NCBI GenBank assembly: GCA_902826155.1 | Contig: CADEDU010000155.1 | Span: 1 to 7,927, forward strand | DNA: 7,927 nucleotides | Reading direction: 5' to 3' | Origin: an uncultured beta proteobacterium | GTDB taxonomy: Bacteria; Pseudomonadota; Gammaproteobacteria; Burkholderiales; SG8-39 | Part shown: positions 1-6,469 of the stretch, piece after piece | How the letters are laid out: each line of letters opens with the position of its first letter | Numbering within the stretch: the first letter of the stretch is position 1 | Position numbers and translations under genes: made by a program | The notes under the pieces: generated by a model | The model's input: the letters and a program-made list of their open reading frames with translations, nothing else | Databases searched by the model: none | Told to the model about the DNA's origin: nothing

Positions 1-80
1 TGGTGTTCATGGCCAGGCAGAATCGCTAGCACGCCCCGCACCGCCGTACGGCAACCCATCGACCCGCGCCTCCCACCGTC

Positions 81-1256
81 ATGCTCATCGGATTCTTCCT
101 CAAATTGAAGGAGCACCGGCTGCCGGTCTCCATCAAGGAATATCTGACGCTCATCGAGGCGATCAGCAAGCACGTCATCAATCCGAGTCTGGACGAGTTC
201 TACTACCTCGCCCGCGCGACGATGGTCAAAGACGAGGCGAATTTCGACAAGTTCGATCGCGCCTTCGCCGAGTACTACCGCGGCGTCGAAGCCCTCACCG
301 GTCAGACCGCCGAGATCCCGATCGAGTGGCTGCTCAAACAGGCCGAGCTCAATCTGTCGCCCGAAGAGAAGGCGATGATCGAGGCGATGGGCGGCTGGGA
401 AAAGCTCATGGAGACCCTGAAGAAGCGTCTCGAGGAGCAGAAAGGTCGCCACCAGGGCGGCAACAAGATGATCGGCACCGCCGGCACCTCACCGTTCGGC
501 GCGTACGGCTACAACCCCGAAGGCGTGCGCATCGGTCAGACCAAGTCGCGCAATCGCACCGCCGTGAAGGTCTGGGACCAGCGCGAATACCGCAACCTCG
601 ATGGCGAGGTGCAGCTTGGCACCCGCAACATCAAGGTCGCGTTGCGCCGGCTGCGCCGCTTCGCGCGACAAGGTGCACCCGAAGAGCTCGATCTGGACAA
701 CACCATCACCAAGACCGCGCGCAACGCCGGCCTGCTCGACATCCAGATGCGGCCCGAGCGCCACAACGCGGTGAAGGTGCTGATGCTGCTCGACATCGGC
801 GGCTCGATGGACGATCACATCAAGCTGTGCGAAGAGCTGTTCTCGGCGGCCAAGACCGAGTTCAAGCACCTGGAGTTCTACTACTTCCACAACTGCCTGT
901 ACGACTTCGTGTGGAAGGACAACCGCCGCCGCCACAGCGAGCGCACCCGCACCTGGGATCTGATGCACAAGTACAACCACGACTACCGGCTGGTGTTCGT
1001 GGGCGACGCGACGATGAGTCCGTACGAGATCCTGCAGCCCGGCGGCTCGATCGAGTACCACAATGACGAAGCCGGAGCGATCTGGATGCAGCGCGTGCTG
1101 CAGGTCTATTCGCGCGCGGTGTGGCTCAACCCCGAGCCCGAGGAAATCTGGCCCTATCGCCAGTCGGTCAAGGTCCTGCAGGAGATCATGGGTAATCGGA
1201 TGTATCCGACCACGATCGACGGGCTGGAACGCGCAATGCGCGTGCTGGCCAAGTAG
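81..1256 (+). CDS. CoxE-like VWA domain protein
   Basis: 391-residue cytoplasmic protein with no signal peptide or membrane segment. The N-terminal part (about 1-120) is a helical region typical of CoxE-like proteins, followed by a basic linker (about 120-225, rich in Arg/Lys). The C-terminal von Willebrand factor A domain (about 228-391) starts at the hydrophobic strand VKVLMLLDIGGSMDD. The metal-site motif there is D238-x-G-x-S242, so the first Ser of the usual DxSxS is Gly; D309 in VGDATMSP is a candidate for the later acidic ligand. Proteins of this family normally act with a MoxR-type AAA+ ATPase encoded next to them, in chaperone-like or metal-cofactor insertion roles; the actual client here is unknown. 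ATG 81 is the first start after an in-frame stop at 27-29. No good Shine-Dalgarno is visible, which fits translational coupling to an upstream gene. It ends 27 bases from the convergent cyclase gene. The family call is firm, the function is not. Confidence 0.88.
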   Translation: MLIGFFLKLKEHRLPVSIKEYLTLIEAISKHVINPSLDEFYYLARATMVKDEANFDKFDRAFAEYYRGVEALTGQTAEIPIEWLLKQAELNLSPEEKAMIEAMGGWEKLMETLKKRLEEQKGRHQGGNKMIGTAGTSPFGAYGYNPEGVRIGQTKSRNRTAVKVWDQREYRNLDGEVQLGTRNIKVALRRLRRFARQGAPEELDLDNTITKTARNAGLLDIQMRPERHNAVKVLMLLDIGGSMDDHIKLCEELFSAAKTEFKHLEFYYFHNCLYDFVWKDNRRRHSERTRTWDLMHKYNHDYRLVFVGDATMSPYEILQPGGSIEYHNDEAGAIWMQRVLQVYSRAVWLNPEPEEIWPYRQSVKVLQEIMGNRMYPTTIDGLERAMRVLAK

Positions 1257-1283
1257 CACACCCCAACCGCCGGACCCACTGCC

Positions 1284-4200
1284 TTACACCCGCGACGTTC
1301 GCCTCGGGTTCAGCCGCGAGATATTGGTGGTGCGCAGGGCACGCTGCTCGAACTCCGCGGGCGGTACCGGCCCGAGGTAATGCCGCCCCGCGTACTCGAC
1401 GCAGCCGAAACTCGCGAGCAACGTGAGTTGCTCGGCCGAATCGACGCCTTCGGCGATCGCGCTCACGCCTTCGGCATGCGCCAACTCGATCAGTGCGCGC
1501 ACATGGCGGCGTTCCTCGGTGCTCTGCACGATCTCGCTCACGAAGCTCGCCGAGATCTTCACCGCGTCGACGCGCAGCCGCCGCAGATAGCGCTCCGCTG
1601 CATACCCGGTGCCGAACTCGTCGATGAGCACCTTGACGCCGATGGCGTGCAGGTAGTCGATGTTGGCGCGGCACGCTTCCAGATCGCGTAGCGCGGCACT
1701 CTCGCTGATTTCGACCTGAGCGGTGTCGCCCGGCAGTCCTTGCCGCTGCAGTGCCGAGCGCACCGTTTCGACCAGCGACGTCGTGAAGGCCATACCGTCA
1801 AAGCTGAACACCACCGGAATGCGCAGTTCGGGCACGGCCCGCCACTCGCGGATCTGCGCGAGCGCGTGGTCGAGAAGCCATTCGGTGAGCGGCCGCGCCA
1901 GGCCCACCTCGTCGGCCACGCGCATGAAGCGCTCCGGACCGAGCATTCCGCGCTGCGGATGATGCCAGCGCAGCGACGCCTCCACCGCCGTCACGCGGCC
2001 GTCGGCGATCGCCACCCGCGGCTGATAGTGGACACGAAACTCGCCCCGATCGAGCGCCATGCGCAGCTCCGAACCGAGCCAGTTCGCCGGACTCTGCGAC
2101 GCGTGCAGATTGGTCGAGAAGAACCGGTAGGTATCCCGCCCGGCGGCCTTGGCTGCATACATGGCTGCATCGGCATATCGCATCAAGGTCGAGACATCGG
2201 TGGCGTCGTTCGGAAACAGCGCCAGTCCGATGCTGCACGACACGGTCAGGCGATGCCCTTCGATATCGCAGGGTGCCCCGACTTCGGCCACGATCTTCTC
2301 GGCGACCGTCCCGGCGTCGGCGGGTGAGCGCAGCCCTTCGAGCAGGATCACGAACTCATCACCGCCGAAACGCGACAGGGTGTCGCCCTTGCGCAGCGCG
2401 GCCGACAGTCGCCGCGCCATCTCCTTCAGCAGTGCGTCGCCGACTTGATGACCGAGCGTATCGTTGACGGTCTTGAACCGGTCCAGATCGATGAACAGCA
2501 GCGCCGCAAGCTGGCCGGTACGCTGCGCGTGCGCGGTGCCGCGCACCAGTTGTTCCTCGAACAGGCGCCGATTCGGCAGCCCGGTGAGCTGGTCGTGCGT
2601 GGCCAGCTCTTCGAACCATTGCTCGGCGAGCTTGCGCTCGGTGACGTCAAGCGCCGTGCCGCGATAGCCGACGATGCGCTCCTCGGGGTCGCGCATCGGT
2701 ACCGCGTTGACCAGCTGCCACACGATCTGGCCGGTCTTGGTGACTACCCGATGTTCCAGATTGCGGAATGAGCCGTCGAGTCGGCGCGCCGTCTTGACCT
2801 CCTTGTGGAAGCGGTCATCTTCGCCCGGTGGCGCGAACTCACTGATCAGTCTGCCCTCCATCTCCTTGGGCATGTAGCCCAGCACCGACTCCACCCGGTT
2901 GGAGACGAACGAGAACCGCCATTCGAGATCGGTCTCCCACACGTACTCACCGGCCGCCTCGGCGAAGTCGCGAAAGCGCGCCTCGCTCATCTGCAGCAGC
3001 TGCTCGGTTTCCTTGCGCTTGGTGATATCGATGATCGAAGTGACGACGCGCGCATCGCCGGATAGCTCGATCAGCTCGGCCGAGACCAGCACGTCGGCCC
3101 ACTCGCCCGACTTGCGACGCACGCGCTGCTCGACATTGCGGACCCGTCGGCCGCTGACGAAATCCATCCAGGCATTGTCTTCGGCGACCGACTTGGGCCA
3201 CACGCCCAGTTCGACGGCGGTACGCCCGAGTGCCTCGTCGCGAGAGAAGCCGAAGAACTCCAGCCATGCATCGTTCAACTCGATGTAGCGACGCTCCGGA
3301 TACGAGCTGACGATCATCGGCACCGGGCTGGAGTGGAAGACTCTGGAGAAGTTGTCCTTGGCCTGACGCAGTTCGTCCTCATGCCGCTTCATGGCCGAGA
3401 CGTCGACCACGCTGGACACCACCACGGTTTCACCGCCGAGCTCCAGCAGTTCTCCCGAATACAGGATATCGAGGCTCGAAGCATCGGCGAGCTGGACCCT
3501 GAATTCGCGATTGCGAACCGAGCCGGATCGCAGCATCGTCGCGACGACGCCGTGATAGTCCTCGCCCGAGGCGATCACGCCCAGTTCGTGCACGGTTCGC
3601 CCGACCACGCTCGATCGGACCGCACCGAACAGCTCCAGCCACGCGGCATTCACTTCGGTGATGCGTCCGTCGGTCAAACGCGAAAAGGCGATCGGTGTGG
3701 GATTGGCGTGGAACACCCGCGTGAAGAGCTGCTCCGAAACACGCGCCCGCTCTTCGATGCGACGTTGATCCGAGATGTCGATGGCGATGACGATGACCCG
3801 CTCCACCCGGGCCGATTCATTGCGCATCGGCACCAGGGTCTCGACCACGTGCTTCGTGCCCGAACGCAGGGCCAGCTCGTGCTCCTCGGTCAACCGCGCA
3901 TTGGCCACCACGCATCGCTTGACGCGGTCGACGAACACTGCGGCCAACGGAGCTTCGAAGCACTGCTCCGGGGTGCTGCCTGCCATCGCACGAGCGGGCA
4001 GCTCAAGCAACGCCTCGGCGCTGGGGTTGCACGATTCGATGCGATAGAGCCCCGCCTCGTCGATCCGCACCACCAGCATCGCCGCCGAGGAGTTGGAGAA
4101 GACGCTCGCGTAACGTTGCTCGCTCTGGCGTAACGCTTCCGCCGCCCGGCGTTCGCTGGTGATTTCGCGCACCACACCGCGATAGCCGGTGAAATGCCCA

Positions 4201-5543
4201 CGGTGATCGATCACCGGGTCGCCGCTGGTGACGAAATAGCGCGACTCGCCGGTGCCGGACCGCCGCGTGAGCAGCAGATCGCGGAAGGGGCGCCGTGCCT
4301 GGACGATCGCCCGATGCGCCGACCATTCCGCCTCCGAGAGGGAGAACGGCAGGTCCCAGAAATGCCTGCCGGAGATATCCGCTCGATTGACGCCGATGGC
4401 GGCCACGCCGGGCGATACCAGCGTGAAGCGCAGTCCGGCGTCCTGCTCCCAATACCAGTCGTTCGCCAGTTCGGTGAGCTTGCGAAAGCGTGTTTCGCTC
4501 GCCGCCAGCGCGCGTGCGCCCGAGCGCCGCTCCATGTTGACGACCGAGAACACCAGCGTCACCAATGCGAAGCATGCGATGAATCCATGGAACAGACCGA
4601 GCGCTGCAGCAGGCGTCTCGCCCGTCCCGATGCCGCGCCCGAGCTTGAGGTCGATGAGCGCGCCGATCGCCACACTGAGATTGATCAGCGTCACCTCGCG
4701 TGGCGCATACCGATGCGCGGCCCAGATGCCGAACGGAAACAGTGCGAACAGCATGGCGTCACGTGCGGTCGTGAACGACATGAATTTGCCGAGCACGGTC
4801 GGCGCGAACAGCAGCATGCCCACGACCAGTAGCGACAGGCCCAGCGCCTCGATCGAGCTGCGGTCGGCGCGCGCCCGGTGCAACCACAACAGCACGAGCG
4901 GCATGCCGATCAGCACCCCCTGCGCCATCGCAGCCCACGCCACGAGCCAGCGCGCCCACATCCCGTCGCCATCGTGGAGTCCGCCCGCCACCAGGGCCGT
5001 CTCGTGCAGCAGGGCGGATGCGGCGGCGCCGATGAAGATGCCGCCAAGGCAAAGCGTGGCAATGTATTCGACCTTGCGCAGGCGCCAGTCGAGGCCACGC
5101 CACTGCATGAAGCTGGCGGCGGCGATCAGGATGCTCGTCTCGCCTACTGCGGCGGCCAGCGTCAGAGCAACGGAGAGCCCGTTCACCAACCAGAAGCCGG
5201 TGCTGGCAATGAACAGCGCGATCGCCATGTGATAGCCGTAGCGCACGATTGCCGCCAGGCCCAGCCCGATCGCGAAACAGATCGCCAGCGCCGGCGCCAA
5301 TGGCCAGCCGCCACAGCCGATCCACTGCAACACGAAGAAGCAGACGGCCACTGCGACGATCCGCGCCAGCTCGATTGCCCAACGGGGCGTATCGATCGGG
5401 GGCGCGATCTGGCGCGATGTGTCCACCACCTCCTGGCGGCGCAATGTGCCAGCCAGCGGTGCAGACATGTCCACCTGCGGTGATCGATGCGACAGCATGA
5501 GTCGGGAGGGGGAGAGCTCGATCCGCTTCTTGTTGATCTTCAT
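1284..5543 (-). CDS. MASE1-PAS(x5)-GGDEF-EAL cyclic-di-GMP signalling protein
   Basis: 1419-residue inner-membrane sensor. Residues 1-55 are a basic cytoplasmic tail. Residues about 57-336 hold roughly eight to ten hydrophobic segments resembling MASE1, an integral-membrane sensory domain. Five PAS domains follow at about 351-468, 476-598, 605-720, 731-848 and 856-974. The GGDEF diguanylate cyclase domain (about 975-1140) looks active: GGDEF at 1060-1064, metal-binding D1019, N1027 and a product-inhibition I-site RKGD at 1051-1054, five residues before GGDEF. The EAL phosphodiesterase domain (about 1155-1400) is degenerate: EAL is EAS (1188-1190), the catalytic Asn is replaced near F1246, DD is D1308-E1309, LKID is VKIS (1328-1331) and the QG of the last motif is AG (1385-1386). 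The expected net activity is c-di-GMP synthesis, with the EAL domain structural or regulatory. The ATG at 5543 lacks a clear Shine-Dalgarno; internal Met16 or Met26 are alternative starts that keep all domains. It is a single-gene unit, divergent from the peroxiredoxin. Confidence 0.93.
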   Translation of the reverse strand: MKINKKRIELSPSRLMLSHRSPQVDMSAPLAGTLRRQEVVDTSRQIAPPIDTPRWAIELARIVAVAVCFFVLQWIGCGGWPLAPALAICFAIGLGLAAIVRYGYHMAIALFIASTGFWLVNGLSVALTLAAAVGETSILIAAASFMQWRGLDWRLRKVEYIATLCLGGIFIGAAASALLHETALVAGGLHDGDGMWARWLVAWAAMAQGVLIGMPLVLLWLHRARADRSSIEALGLSLLVVGMLLFAPTVLGKFMSFTTARDAMLFALFPFGIWAAHRYAPREVTLINLSVAIGALIDLKLGRGIGTGETPAAALGLFHGFIACFALVTLVFSVVNMERRSGARALAASETRFRKLTELANDWYWEQDAGLRFTLVSPGVAAIGVNRADISGRHFWDLPFSLSEAEWSAHRAIVQARRPFRDLLLTRRSGTGESRYFVTSGDPVIDHRGHFTGYRGVVREITSERRAAEALRQSEQRYASVFSNSSAAMLVVRIDEAGLYRIESCNPSAEALLELPARAMAGSTPEQCFEAPLAAVFVDRVKRCVVANARLTEEHELALRSGTKHVVETLVPMRNESARVERVIVIAIDISDQRRIEERARVSEQLFTRVFHANPTPIAFSRLTDGRITEVNAAWLELFGAVRSSVVGRTVHELGVIASGEDYHGVVATMLRSGSVRNREFRVQLADASSLDILYSGELLELGGETVVVSSVVDVSAMKRHEDELRQAKDNFSRVFHSSPVPMIVSSYPERRYIELNDAWLEFFGFSRDEALGRTAVELGVWPKSVAEDNAWMDFVSGRRVRNVEQRVRRKSGEWADVLVSAELIELSGDARVVTSIIDITKRKETEQLLQMSEARFRDFAEAAGEYVWETDLEWRFSFVSNRVESVLGYMPKEMEGRLISEFAPPGEDDRFHKEVKTARRLDGSFRNLEHRVVTKTGQIVWQLVNAVPMRDPEERIVGYRGTALDVTERKLAEQWFEELATHDQLTGLPNRRLFEEQLVRGTAHAQRTGQLAALLFIDLDRFKTVNDTLGHQVGDALLKEMARRLSAALRKGDTLSRFGGDEFVILLEGLRSPADAGTVAEKIVAEVGAPCDIEGHRLTVSCSIGLALFPNDATDVSTLMRYADAAMYAAKAAGRDTYRFFSTNLHASQSPANWLGSELRMALDRGEFRVHYQPRVAIADGRVTAVEASLRWHHPQRGMLGPERFMRVADEVGLARPLTEWLLDHALAQIREWRAVPELRIPVVFSFDGMAFTTSLVETVRSALQRQGLPGDTAQVEISESAALRDLEACRANIDYLHAIGVKVLIDEFGTGYAAERYLRRLRVDAVKISASFVSEIVQSTEERRHVRALIELAHAEGVSAIAEGVDSAEQLTLLASFGCVEYAGRHYLGPVPPAEFEQRALRTTNISRLNPRRTSRV

Positions 5544-5583
5544 AGTGGACCACGCGTGCGCACGGCATTGCGCGCGAATGGTT

Positions 5584-5618
5584 CGATCGGACTGCCTCAG
5601 CCGACGATCGCTCGATCG
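5584..5618. repeat. Cluster of CGATCG palindromes
   Basis: CGATCG occurs three times within 35 bases: 5584-5589, 5605-5610 and 5613-5618. The first and third continue as CGATCGG, 29 bases apart. They lie upstream of the leftward cyclase gene. They could be half-sites for a regulator, but short GC-balanced palindromes are common in such genomes, so this is only noted. Confidence 0.3.
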
Positions 5619-5629
5619 GATCGGGGCCG

Positions 5630-5652
5630 GGCGCCACTACCCCAGTGGCGCC
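5630..5652. promoter_or_regulatory. 9-bp perfect inverted repeat (hairpin or operator candidate)
   Basis: GGCGCCACT (5630-5638) and AGTGGCGCC (5644-5652) are exact reverse complements separated by the five bases ACCCC. All stem pairs are Watson-Crick and the stem is GC-rich. No T-run follows on either strand, so it is not a standard intrinsic terminator. It sits 87 bases upstream of the cyclase start and about 84 bases upstream of the putative peroxiredoxin -35 box. An operator for a dimeric regulator, or a stem-loop in the cyclase mRNA leader, would both fit. Confidence 0.5.
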
Positions 5653-5654
5653 AA

Positions 5655-5692
5655 CAGCGTTGCGATGTCCAGACAGCGTTGCGATGTCCAGA
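5655..5692. repeat. Perfect 19-bp tandem direct repeat (two copies)
   Basis: The unit CAGCGTTGCGATGTCCAGA occurs at 5655-5673 and again, head to tail and without mismatch, at 5674-5692; one extra matching base at each side gives a 40-base tract of period 19. It begins two bases after the 9-bp inverted repeat. Perfect identity in non-coding DNA suggests a recent slippage duplication or a selected pair of binding sites; 19 bp is close to two helical turns, so both copies would face the same side of the helix. No third copy was seen in the window. Confidence 0.9.
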
Positions 5693-5735
5693 CGCGTCCG
5701 CATTCGCGTCGGCTGAAGGCGCGGGCGTCGCACCT

Positions 5736-5764
5736 TTGACATCATCAGTTGCCTCTGCGATTCT
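5736..5764 (+). promoter_or_regulatory. Putative sigma-70 promoter for the peroxiredoxin gene
   Basis: A perfect -35 hexamer TTGACA (5736-5741) is followed by a 17-base spacer and the -10-like hexamer GATTCT (5759-5764), which keeps the important second-position A and final T of TATAAT. Transcription would start near 5770-5772 and leave a leader of about 120 bases before the peroxiredoxin ATG at 5893. It lies just right of the repeat cluster, so a factor bound there would be well placed to act on it. No experimental support is visible. Confidence 0.45.
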
Positions 5765-5876
5765 TGCGCCGCGCGCGTCATCACATGCGCAATCCCTGTC
5801 TGCGCAGCGGCAAAAATGCACAACTCCGTCCAGGACGACGAGCCAGGTCCCGACGCCCGCTGTGCGCCAACTCAAC

Positions 5877-5884
5877 AAAAGGAG
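5877..5884 (+). promoter_or_regulatory. Shine-Dalgarno of the peroxiredoxin gene
   Basis: AAAAGGAG lies eight bases before ATG 5893. It decides the start: the reading frame stays open upstream to about 5749, but nothing there resembles the peroxiredoxin family, while MSIKVGDRLPE at 5893 is the typical N-terminus. Confidence 0.85.
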
Positions 5885-5892
5885 CTTCTGCG

Positions 5893-6402
5893 ATGAGCAT
5901 CAAAGTGGGCGATCGCCTGCCCGAAGGCAATCTCACCGAGTGCAACGAGTTCGACCCGGCCAACGGCTGCCCGATGAATCCGCATCCGATCGCGGTGGCC
6001 GATGCCACCAAGGGCAAGAAGATCGCGATCTTCGGCCTGCCGGGCGCCTACACACCGACGTGCTCGGCGAAACATCTCCCCGGCTACGTGGCCAATTTCG
6101 ACAAGCTGCGTGCCAAGGGTGTCGACGAGATCTGGTGCGTAGCCGTCAACGACGCGTTCGTCATGGCCTCTTGGGGACGCGAGCAGAAAGTCGGTGGCAA
6201 GGTGCGCATGCTCGCCGACGGCAGCGCGGACTACGCTAGGAAGCTCGGTCTCGAGCTCGACCTCACTGCGCGCGGCATGGGCATGCGCATGAATCGGTTC
6301 TCGATGCTCGTCGACAACGGCGTGGTGAAGTCGCTCAACGTCGAGGGCCCGGGCAAATTCGAAGTGTCCGACGCCGACACGATGCTCAAGCAGGCGGGCT
6401 GA
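5893..6402 (+). CDS. Prx5-family (AhpC/TSA redoxin-type) peroxiredoxin
   Basis: 169-residue cytoplasmic thiol peroxidase, expected to reduce hydrogen peroxide, alkyl hydroperoxides or peroxynitrite using glutathione/glutaredoxin or thioredoxin as reductant. The catalytic motif P50-xxx-T54-xx-C57 (FGLPGAYTPTCSAKH) is intact, with C57 the peroxidatic cysteine. The family block VNDAFVMASWG (85-95) and Arg residues R132/R135 of the C-terminal half are present, and the length is normal for the family. Other cysteines are C17, C26 and C82; C17 and C26 lie in an N-terminal loop (TECNEFDPANGC) that is longer than in minimal Prx5 proteins. The resolving partner cannot be told from sequence: it may be a one-cysteine enzyme or use one of these. 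It has its own promoter candidate at 5736-5764 and a strong Shine-Dalgarno. It is divergent from the cyclase gene and 67 bases ahead of the DUF1566 gene. Confidence 0.94.
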   Translation: MSIKVGDRLPEGNLTECNEFDPANGCPMNPHPIAVADATKGKKIAIFGLPGAYTPTCSAKHLPGYVANFDKLRAKGVDEIWCVAVNDAFVMASWGREQKVGGKVRMLADGSADYARKLGLELDLTARGMGMRMNRFSMLVDNGVVKSLNVEGPGKFEVSDADTMLKQAG

Positions 6403-6419
6403 GCGCCGACCTCATGAGC

Positions 6420-6449
6420 GCCGCCTGATCACCGCATCAATCGGGCGGC
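6420..6449 (+). terminator. Stem-loop after the peroxiredoxin gene, no U-tail
   Basis: GCCGCCTGAT (6420-6429) can pair with ATCGGGCGGC (6440-6449) as a 10-bp stem with one G-T wobble and a 10-base loop. It begins 18 bases after the peroxiredoxin stop and ends 10 bases before the Shine-Dalgarno of the next gene. No T-run follows, so it is at best a weak or Rho-assisted terminator, or a 3'-end stabiliser. Confidence 0.35.
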
Positions 6450-6458
6450 CGCCGTCAC

Positions 6459-6465
6459 AGGGAGG
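6459..6465 (+). promoter_or_regulatory. Shine-Dalgarno supporting a GTG start
   Basis: AGGGAGG ends four bases before GTG 6470. This supports the GTG start of the DUF1566 gene, whose next in-frame Met is residue 123, too late to keep the signal peptide or the domain. Confidence 0.75.
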
Positions 6466-6469
6466 CACC

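Larger units (their letters stand above)
5594..5720. repeat. Outer inverted repeat enclosing smaller repeats
   Basis: TCAGCCGACG (5597-5606) and its exact reverse complement CGTCGGCTGA (5707-5716) form a 10-bp inverted repeat. It is extended by GCC (5594-5596) against GGC (5718-5720) after a one-base bulge at A5717. The arms enclose the 9-bp hairpin at 5630-5652 and the 19-bp tandem repeat at 5655-5692. A further 6-bp hairpin, GACGCG (5691-5696) with CGCGTC (5705-5710), overlaps the right arm, so the two foldings would exclude each other. The symmetry is read directly; any role (operator, transcript leader of the leftward gene, small element) is inference. Confidence 0.5.

Noticed and set aside
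3..29. End of a possible upstream gene (frame ending in the stop at 27-29)
   Set aside because: Only about eight codons are visible (VFMARQNR). It could be the C-terminus of a MoxR-type ATPase, but that is too short to support.
1257..1283. Bidirectional terminator between the VWA and cyclase genes
   Set aside because: The 27-base gap contains no stem with a T-run.
3333..4133. Rightward open frame of 266 codons opposite the PAS region
   Set aside because: It is antisense to a convincing PAS-coding region and its His/Arg/Gly-rich composition is typical of antisense frames.
5655..5692. CRISPR array or integron-like repeat
   Set aside because: Two abutting copies without spacers and no associated genes.
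5544..5720. Sigma-70 promoter for the leftward cyclase gene
   Set aside because: TGGACA-like hexamers in the tandem repeat have no acceptable -10 at the right spacing.
4759..5823. Long leftward open frame of 354 codons across the intergenic region
   Set aside because: It overlaps the MASE1 coding region in another frame, is Arg/Gly/Ala-rich low-complexity, and has no recognisable domain: a high-GC shadow.
5749..5892. N-terminal extension of the peroxiredoxin frame
   Set aside because: Arg-rich and unlike the family; the strong Shine-Dalgarno at 5877-5884 points to ATG 5893.
5487..6239. Rightward open frame of 250 codons overlapping the peroxiredoxin
   Set aside because: It is out of frame with the clear peroxiredoxin gene and its translation resembles no protein family.
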